Source: Clytia hemisphaerica (lineage: Eukaryota > Cnidaria > Hydrozoa > Leptothecata > Clytiidae). Taken from it: DNA of 64,000 nucleotides. Of this stretch, positions 56,225 to 64,000 are shown in pieces; the first letter of the stretch is position 1; each line of letters opens with the position of its first letter. The stretch is from the NCBI GenBank assembly GCA_902728285.1, contig CACVBU010001235.1:310001-374000 (forward strand), in the 5' to 3' direction. The translations under genes were made by a program, and so were the position numbers. The notes below the pieces were generated by a model that was not told the origin of the DNA, ran no database searches, and saw nothing but the letters and a program-made list of their open reading frames with translations.

Positions 56225-58050
56225 TTTGAAAATTTACGACGAAAAAATTTTCCGAAAAATTACTTCGAGAAAAACATCATATTACAATTTAGCATTGCAC
56301 TCTATCTTTCTGACAAAAATCAGGAAAAACTAATGAAGCAATTTTGCACCAAGTCCAAAAATCCTTATTTTTAGGTAGTTTTTGGCCCAAATTTGCCCCC
56401 AAATTGTTTTTCAAAATCGGGCTCCGTCACTTTTTAGGCATTGCTATTTTGTATCATTGTGCAAAAAATGAAAAAAAAAATAATGAGCCGATCCCGAGAA
56501 AAGCTGCTAACAGGAAAATGGTAAAAGGGAATTTCCCCAAAAAACTAAAATCCGTATTTTACGACGAAAAAAATTTTCCGAGAGAAAATTACTTCAGCCA
56601 CATTTTAGGGTACCTTGCACTCTATCTTTCTGACAAAAATCAGGAAAAAACTAATGAAGCATTTTGCACCAAGTCCAAAAAACCTTAGGTAGTTTTGGCC
56701 CAAATTTGCGAAAATCCGTATTTTACGACGAAAAAAAGAATTTTCCGAGAAAAATTACTTCAGCCACATTTTAGGGTACCTTGCACTCTATCTTTCTGCC
56801 AAAAATCAGGAAAAACTAATGAAGCAATTTTGCACAAAGTCCAAAAAAACTTATTTTTAGGTAGTTTTTGGCCCAAATTTGACCCCCAAATTTTTTTTCA
56901 AAAATCGGGCTTCGTCACTTTTTAGGCATTGCTATTTTATATCATTGGGCAAAAAATTAAAAAAAACTAATGATAGTAGGGGGAAATTTGTAAAATCGCT
57001 CGATTTTTTTAGTCAAAGCACTTGTTTACATTTTTGGAAAGCTAATGGGTAGGGGAATCAAAATAACTGGGTGCCAATTTTGCTTCGGACACTTTGGTGT
57101 GATTTTCGGACAAATACGACAGTCTCGGGCAAAAATCATAGGGTGAAAAATTAGTGAAAATTTTAGCTTGAGAAAACGGAAACCTGTTGTTATTTTTGGA
57201 AAGCTCTCAAAAAATTAAGATTAGTGATATATTGTGAGTTAGGTGATTTCAGTACCTACTCGAGATATTGAGCTTCCGAAAGCGCTAAAACTGGACAAAA
57301 CAGCTGTTTCTGGCTGAAAAACACTGAAAAACACTGTTTTTAAGGATTAATATCTCGAGTTAGGTAAAGAAATCACCTATACTCGCAATATATCACTAAT
57401 CTTAATTTTTTGAGAGCTTTCCAAAAATATATAACAGGTCTCTGTTTTCTCAAGCTGAAATTTTCATTATTTTTTCTCCCTATGATTTTTGCCCGAGACC
57501 GTCGTATTTGTCCGAAAATCACACCTAAGTGTCCGAAACAAAATTGGCACCTAAGTTATTTTGATTCCCCTACCCCTTAGCTTTCCAAAAATGTATAACA
57601 AGTGCTTTGACTAAAAAAATCGAGCGACCTCAAAAAAACGAACAAATTTCCCCCTACTATGAGCCAATCCCGAGAAAAGCTGCTCACAGGAAAATGGTAA
57701 AAGGGAATTTCCCCAAAAAACGAAAATCCGTGTTTTACGACGAAAAAAAAATTTTCCGAGAAAAATTACTACAGCCACATTTTAGGGTACCTTGCACTCT
57801 ATCTTTCTGCCAAAAATCAGGAAAAACTAATGAAGCAATTTTGCACTAAGTCCAAAAAACCTTATTTTTAGGTAGTTTTTGGCCCAAATTTGCCCCCCAA
57901 ATTTTTTTTTCAAAAATCGGGCTCCGTCACTTTTCAGGCATTGCTATTTTGTATCATTGTACAAAAAAAAACAAAAAACTAATGAGCCAATCCCGAGAAA
58001 AGCTTGTAACAGACGAACGGACAACGGTCAAATTAAAGGACCTCCCGGTA
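56225..58050 (+). repeat. Four-copy repeat with preserved peptide-like readings
   Basis: Copies near 56225-56545, 56546-56700, 56705-56970 and 57660-58050 share TTTTACGACGAAAAAA, TTTTAGGGTACCTTGCACTC, TATCTTTCTG.CAAAAATCAG, AATTTTGCAC.AAGTCCAAAA and CACTTTTTAGGCATTGCTAT. The readings have similar peptides in several copies but switch frame through indels in A runs, so I take them as non-coding. A foldback (56974-57659) splits the third and fourth copies. Confidence 0.85.
56974..57659. mobile_element. 686-bp foldback element with TAGTAGGGGG ends
   Basis: The arms of ~330 bp pair from TAGTAGGGGGAAATTTGT through TTTTTTTAGTCAAAGCACTT, TTTTTGGAAAGCT and TTAAGATTAGTGATATATTG to CTCGAGATATTGA near the centre. 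It is flanked by TGA on both sides (56971-56973 and 57660-57662); other repeat copies show the empty site AATGAGCC. The same left end starts at 63038. Confidence 0.9.
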
Positions 58051-58331
58051 GGTCCAAAAATATATGAACGTCATACTATGTATATACAAGGCCATCAGCC
58101 ATCATAAACACAGTTTTAATAAGAGATTTCTTTCTGATGGAATTATTCTAGAGATTAAAATCACTATTTCTTGCTAAATAACCATTTCTAACTGAGGCGG
58201 AAAACTTTGACAACAATTTCTGTGAGACGGAAATCCGTCTGAGACGGAAGAACTTTGATCACTGATAAAGGCAAAGGTCAAACAATTGCATTGTGACCGT
58301 TTTGTCATTTTTTTGGCAATGACTTCTTTAA

Positions 58332-58945
58332 CCCTTTGAGTGCCAGGGTCCTTTTTTCTAAGTTTTTTTTTAAAAATTGCTAGTTCAAACTTTAAGGGCT
58401 TATATCTTCTGATCTAGAATGAATTAGAAGCTCGTATATAGCTCGTTGGATAGCTTAGAGTCTCCTCTTTCTTTTGGGCGCCTTCGGCGCCGCCCGATTT
58501 AGGAAGGGCGTGGTGGGCGGCGGCCAAGGGGGGGGGTAGGTTAGGGAATTAAAGCAGCCAGGCCCGCTGCGCGGACCTGACTGAACTGATGGAAAGGTGC
58601 CCAGTGGTAAAACTTCAAATCGACTCACTAGAAGACAGAATAAAGTAAAACAGGGCCAAATTTGGAGGTTCTTGGATCACTCGTTGACCAAAAATAGTCA
58701 AAAAACGGTCAGAATCTCAAAAAAGTGAATTTTTGTCAATTTTTTGCATTTTTTTGACTTTTTCGCTTAAAATCTCGCTGGAAAGACTCACTTTTGAAAT
58801 TTTTTTTGCTTGACCATAAAGGACAATCTAATTCCTACGAGTTTGACCAAAAATAACGATTTCTAAATCAAACTGGGCATTACAGGAGGGCTTCGCCCTC
58901 CTATATAGCCCATGTCGTATATATACGACATCGGCACTTAAAGGG
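58332..58945. mobile_element. piggyBac-like non-autonomous element
   Basis: The ends CCCTTTGAGTGCC and, inverted, CCCTTTAAGTGCC abut TTAA on both sides (58328-58331 and 58946-58949), the mark of piggyBac insertion. Inside are a GC-rich part (58478-58575), a TCGAAACTTG-free A/T part and, near the right end, a perfect hairpin TGTCGTATATATACGACA. No transposase. A degenerate relative lies at 2165-2679. Confidence 0.88.
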
Positions 58946-58967
58946 TTAAGAAGAGATGCTTTATTCT

Positions 58968-59255
58968 ATCGACCTCTTTGTCAAGAATATATGTCAACCT
59001 GAAATATCGGACAATAGTTTTTCTATCGACTTCTTTTATTTGTCGAGAATGTAAATCAATCTGCTCAAGCAGACAAGGTTTATATTTTTGCCGTGTACGA
59101 AATATCGGACAATAGTTTTTCTATCGACTTCTTTGTCGAGAGTGTAAATAATCAATCTGCTCAACAAGCAGACAAGGTTTGTTTTATCGACCTCTTTGTC
59201 GAGAATGTAAATCAATCTGCTCAAGCAGACAAGGTTTATATTTTTGCCGTGTACC
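58968..59255. repeat. Tandem modules with two small palindromes
   Basis: Three to four imperfect units of TCGACTTCTTTGTCGA, AATGTAAATCAATCTGC and TCTGCTCAAGCAGACAAGG. The units carry the palindromes TCGAC..GTCGA and TCTGCTCAAGCAGA. AAATATCGGACAATAGTTTT joins two of them. Confidence 0.85.
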
Positions 59256-59636
59256 TCTTTAGTGATCATGCACTGTTGTTTACTCACACTGTTGGTGATC
59301 AATGCTTCCTTAATCACCAGCACACTGTATGGCACTTTTAGGAGAAAAAAAAAGAAAAAAAGAAAAGAATATTGCATCCAAAAATTTCAAAAATCCTTAG
59401 GAAAAAGATCCCTGAAAGTCGCTTTTAAAGCTGTCTGACTGTCTGAAAAATAACCAGAGAGAAAGTTTCCAATTCCGTCGAGTTGACAACCAAAACAGTC
59501 CAGAACATGCACCACATGGTGAGTTAAATTTCCTCAATAAAAATCGCACATTGATTAATCCTGACTAAAGGTTTTACACTATAGACAAGAGTTCCGCCTC
59601 ACTGCACAAATCGATCGGGAGAGGCGTGGGCGTTAT

Positions 59637-60960
59637 TAAAGGGGCAATCCGCCACCACATAACATGGTTTGTTATTGTTTTTCTAAAACTCGATTACTTT
59701 TAGGGTGCATAGGGGAATTTCCAGTTGAGGCGGAGTGATCGAGATAAAAATATCACGTGACTTTTGACGGGAAAAAAATCAAAACAAACTTATGTGGTGG
59801 AAGGCACAAAAAATTATCTTCCTTTCTCAGAAAAAAGCAATCATTTTGTTTCAGCTGAAGGTAACCTGATAACAGCTGTTCATAATTTTCTTACGTGCAC
59901 GGTAAACCTCTGAAGGCACTTGAAAATTATACATCTGATCTGAGGAAAATGTCCTCCCGCGGAAAATTTCACAACAAGAATCTTGTTGTGCGCCAGAAAG
60001 TCAAAAACTGATACAGCGCCCTATTCATTCACAATCACGCAACTTTGTTGTCATCCCCAGTCCTTATAGACGAACGCGGTCCTTACGATTTCGAAATTGC
60101 ATTTTCGTCAGATCGTATGTTTTCACCCAGTGGGTTCGACTGACAATTCCTGCATTAAAAGCCAAGATGCAATATGTTTATTAAATACATGCTCACAGTA
60201 TCTCTAGTCAGAGAAAAAATCACACATTCAAACGTGTCTTTAGTCAGGAAAACAACCAAAACACGTACCAAAACAATCACACAAGTTTCAAAAGTTTAGA
60301 AAATCCACAAAACCTCTGACCTCATGAATGTAAGAACCAAGAATTAAAGACTTTGTTTTGGGGTCACTAGGTAAACAAATCTCAAATAACTTGTTCCAGA
60401 GACATTGTCCATATAAGAGTTTGTATTTCAAAGCAAAAATATTTCTCGTACTGCCCATTTTTCTCATCAATTCTTCAACTTGAACCAGTTTCACATCTCA
60501 ATAGAATGTTAATACCATTTTGCCAATCATTTAATGTCCAAAGTTATGGGGATGTAGCGTTTTCTTCATGTCAAGCAAATGTCTCTGAAATCTTTAAGTT
60601 GGTGTGGTTTGGTATTCGGAAGAGGTAATCCATGGATATCTTTGTAATCAATGATGAAAAACTCTTGAAATTACTGATGATTACAGTTGAAGTGTTAGCC
60701 TCACATTTCATGTAATTATTGGTCGCCAATTAGATGAAAATTGTATGTTTTATGTTCGTCAGAAAAGAGTTATAACTTTTAAAGAGCCAAGAGTGAATTT
60801 TCGTCCATCTTGTATTTTGATCTGAATTGTTCGTGTCTTGATTACTCAAAAACATGCGCGTAACATCAAGGTAAATCCGTGCGATTTTGTCTGAATAACT
60901 AAGGCAAATGAAAACAAAAACAAACTTCGCAATGTGGTGGCGGATTGCCGCCCCCTTTAA
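59637..60960. mobile_element. 1.3-kb TIR element with GCAATCCGCCACCACAT ends
   Basis: The left TTAAAGGGGCAATCCGCCAC and the right (inverted) TTAAAGGGGGCGGCAATCCG pair, continuing CGCCACCACAT. Inside on the minus strand a 68-codon ORF (60288-60494) and a nearby open stretch (KDIHGLPLPNTKPHQLKDF, near 60610) look mildly protein-like but lie in different frames with stops. They may be remnants of a transposase or captured gene; I do not recognise them. Confidence 0.7.
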
Positions 60961-62193
60961 GGGCGCAAAAAGGGCGTAAGTAGCCAAGGATCGGAGAAAT
61001 GCCTTTTTAACTAATATTTCCCCTTATAGCGGGGAAATATTCAATTATAATAGATTATAATTCCTTTGAGAGTCCCTATAGGCTGCTGGCATCCACTAAC
61101 GGATTCGTGCTCCTTATAGAGGATGCTTAATAAGCGATATTTCCTTTGTCCAGAGATTTGCCGCCTTTAGCCGATATACGGCTAAAGACATTTTTAGCTG
61201 GCGAGTGTCTACAAATATAACATTACGTAATGTTTACATTTTCTGTGAGGCACCGAATCATAGATTGGAAAATATATTTGGATTTCGAAAAAAAAGTAGG
61301 CGGAAGGAAGTTTGCTTCTTTTTCTTCCTCCTTTCTTGTTTAATGTGGAGATTTTGTAAAAGATTAGAAATTAAATTTATTGAATTTAAGTGCCCTGATG
61401 TATCTTCTATGTGCACCAACAAAATTTTGCTTCATAAAACTACATTTTGATGCTTGAATCTGGACTTGTATGAGTGTATATTTTTTTACCACACTGGATT
61501 CTTTGATCACTTTGGCTCCAGATAATTGTTTTGTCAGTTCTACAGATATGTTGCAGATTATTTCAAGGTATTTTAGTTATGTATATACAGTACATTTTGG
61601 GGGTTATTTATATATTGAATATTTCTGACATTACTTCTTTATGATTCTACAAAAGGGAGTTTTGTTGTTCCCTATTGTTAAATGTTAAAACAAACAAAAA
61701 ACTTTTCTTCAGCTTTGGCATTCCACTTTTCGATACTGTGTGGCCTTTGTGTTTATCTTTTTCGTGTACTTAGCTTCAATCCTTTTGAAGAGATTGGAGT
61801 GTTTTTGGTTGTTTTCTTTCACTTTTTTGTTCATATTTGTATTTTTGAGCTTCGACCGAAGAGCTGAAGCAAAAGTTTTGATAAATTTACAGACCAGATA
61901 TCTTATAAAAGCAAAAGTCAAAAATAAATCTACAGACTGTACAAAATGCGCGCATCAGATTGTTTTTTATCTTTCTTTCTGTTTTGTTTTTCTGGTCTGG
62001 GATTCGAATTTCGAATGTAAACATTCCATTGAAAACGTTCGAAACGGTCGTCTTTGCGCGCACATCAATGTCAATCAAATTAATTACTCGCTAAGATTCT
62101 GTAAAATACATCGAACCGAATCGGAAAGCGGTTGGTAGATCATTAAGCAGACCTATACTACCAGGGGTTTTGTAGAGGTCTGCGATTCAGACT
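60961..62193. other. No supported gene
   Basis: ORFs at 61205-61450 and 61740-62138 are Phe/Leu-rich as expected of AT-rich DNA and show no motif. 61044-61080 is an inverted piece of the repeat at 54836. Confidence 0.4.
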
Positions 62194-62251
62194 AGAGTCC
62201 CTAGAAACCAGAATGCATTGTATTTATCTAAATCCGATATCGTCTATTAGA
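62194..62251. repeat. Inverted copy of the 54836 repeat
   Basis: The complement reads ATATCGGATTTAGATAAATA then ATGCATTCTGGTTTCTAGGG, matching 54836-54895. Confidence 0.75.
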
Positions 62252-62808
62252 GAGAAAAGAGCAATGCATATTATGTCGGACAAAATTATCTCCCTAGTCT
62301 TTTAAAATTCTACATCTAGAGAATCGAAAGGACCACGTGTGAAATCAAAGATGGCGGTATAAATTTTTGTTACAAGAGAAAGAATTGTCAACACATGGAA
62401 TTTTTATTTTATATCAGGTGTTTCAATCAGACTGTCAATATTTGAAGGAAAATTGCTCCACCTGTCTGGCTATAACATGAAAATCACAAGGTGAATCTTA
62501 ATTCTTATTTTTTATGCCTGTGGATTTGGATTTTATTATTTTTTAACCAGAAAATTCAGTGCAGTGAGGATGGAAAAAATGCACAATATTTTGCAGTGAG
62601 GATTTGATTATCTAATAGTTTTGGGCAGGGGTAAAATAAATTTGTCATTTACGGTTTATATATTATTTACATTTGTCTTTGTTTATTAACTATTTTAATT
62701 AAGTACTCATTGTATACGGGCCTCACTGCTGTTCCCCTCAGGCAATATCGTCGATTCTGTTGAGGTCACGAAATTGCCGAGTACAGACATCGAAAAAAAA
62801 AATTCAAA

Positions 62809-62898
62809 ATGGCTGCCGAGCGAGCACTGACTAAAACAAAAAATCAGGAGTTTTCATTTGCCTACTACAGCAGAATAAAAGACAGAGAAATGCAGTAA
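62809..62898 (+). other. Short ORF in good start context
   Basis: ATGGCTGCCGAG after AAA gives a 29-residue peptide (MAAERALTKTKNQEFSFAYY..). It could be a first coding exon or chance. No downstream exon is visible. Confidence 0.2.
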
Positions 62899-63037
62899 AA
62901 TAAAAAGTAAACAAACCTTGAACCTTTTGTTTGTCAAAATAAAGAAAATATTCTAGCTGCAGTAATGTTTACATTCAGAAATAAATCCATTGTCCACCAG
63001 ACCTACAACAAGGTTTCAAACCACGCTGCGGCATTAC

Positions 63038-63112
63038 TAGTAGGGGGAAAATTGTAAAATCGCTCGATTTTTTTAGTCAAAGCACTTGTTATACATTTTT
63101 GGAAAGCTAAGG
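63038..63112. mobile_element. Left end of a TAGTAGGGGG foldback element
   Basis: TAGTAGGGGGAAAATTGTAA, then TCGCTCGATTTTTTTAGTCA and TTTTTGGAAAGCTAAGG, match 56974-57050. Similarity fades after 63112. The right end may lie beyond the window. Confidence 0.75.
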
Positions 63113-64000
63113 TAGCAACTCCAGAAGATTTTTCAAGTTTTAATTTTTTTTTTCAAAATCTATCCTATCTTGTAGAGCTTTGAAAAAGAAAGAAAATGAG
63201 GGGTCATAGGTCTCCAGAGGATAAGTGGTTGTAAAGATATTCAAATTTTAGTGTCAAAAATTTGACTAAAAATGTCAAAAAAAAGAATTTTCCAGTCATG
63301 CTTCTTAAATTTTGCATATCTCTTTTTCTAGTGTAGCTAGAGACCTCAAATTTGGAGGGAGAATTCTTTGATGGTGTTAAACTATTATTATATAAAAATA
63401 TTTGTAAAATGTTTAGTATATTTATCAAAATAACGAAAGATATATCTTTTTTTGAAAAAGATATTGCATTGTTTTATTTTTGTTTTTGAAGAAAATAGCT
63501 TGGAAAAGGTTGAAATGAGTCAAAAAAGGTGGTAGGACCCATTTTCAAGGGGCCTCTGGAAATGGAGGAACAAAAACTTATGAGTAAAGAATAATTTTTT
63601 CTGAAAGGAGAAACCCCAAATGAAAAGAAAATCCATTTCGGCAGAAATAAAAACTTTTTTTAGGGACATTCCCATGCTAAAGAAGCAAAAAAGTTAAAAA
63701 AACTACATGAAAATGAAAAAACTAGAATTAGCGATTGTGATTTTTGAATTCCTCACCCTTTTTCTGATAAACATACAAAGTTTCAGCCTCCAAATACATT
63801 TTCCTCCGTTTCCAGACGGTTCTTCGATAGTTGCTAATTTTTTTTCTCCCGTTGGCAAACAATTTTCAAAATGTTGCAAAACGTTCGGCATTTTACCAAT
63901 TTGCCGTCTAGCCCGTGTCCACAGTGTTATATACCGCTGGAAAGCTAAGATCACAGGCTTTCATTTAGTAAAAACCGGAACGCTTTAGCATACATAGAAA
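63113..64000. other. No gene seen at the window end
   Basis: A/T-rich sequence. The 93-codon plus-strand and 83-codon minus-strand ORFs at 63703-63988 overlap each other and show no recognisable family. Confidence 0.4.

Noticed and set aside
56344-56688. 114-codon ORF in the four-copy repeat
   Set aside because: Other copies switch frame by indels in A runs, so the reading is not conserved as protein.
61740-62138. 132-codon ORF with a hydrophobic start
   Set aside because: The composition fits chance translation of T-rich DNA; there is no motif, and the opposite strand is also partly open.

Overview
The window reads as nuclear DNA of an invertebrate animal, probably a non-bilaterian such as a cnidarian (inference; nothing here fixes the species). 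It is AT-rich, its genes are split by GT-AG introns, and its recognisable protein families are animal ones: a Neuralized (NHR) domain, EGF repeats and a class C GPCR. Most of the sequence is transposon debris and satellite DNA, including non-LTR and BEL/Pao retrotransposons, Helitrons, piggyBac-, PIF/Harbinger- and pogo-like ends, and many foldback elements. The sequence has one 163-base run of N at 25693-25855.

Layout. 1-3000: a twice-repeated 46-bp minisatellite and a degenerate piggyBac-like repeat, then a LINE fragment. 3019-5983: a decayed minus-strand BEL/Pao retrotransposon. 6170-7620: small repeats. 7948-8454: a short secreted basic protein with four C-terminal cysteines. 9487-12170: a decayed minus-strand coding sequence of a multicopy protein family, broken by two datable insertions (a retroposed piece with a 17-bp target duplication, and a MITE that itself carries a 738-bp foldback). 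12513-18298: four exons encoding an NHR domain, with introns packed with MITEs and LINE pieces. 20579-25692: six exons of an EGF-repeat protein, all phase 1, running into the N gap. 26710-27648: a Helitron. 27775-28323: an unrecognised ORF. 28371-28615: a tRNA-derived SINE. 29690-38600: satellites and a triplicated segment with further insertions, including near-identical 666-bp tandem copies.

39655-41952 holds the clearest intact gene, an intronless 765-residue class C GPCR. 42650-46450 is tandem-repeat DNA carrying a MITE with an 8-bp target duplication and a second Helitron whose empty site is visible in neighbouring repeat copies. 46450-64000 has no convincing gene. It holds a 42-bp minisatellite (49033-49690), several MITEs, a four-copy repeat interrupted by a 686-bp foldback, a piggyBac-like element and a 1.3-kb TIR element.

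How the genes relate: the NHR and EGF exons lie in the same direction and the last open NHR exon ends in the same phase (1) used by every EGF exon. They could therefore be two genes or one gene with alternative 3' ends; only transcript data can decide. The secreted peptide gene and the GPCR stand alone.
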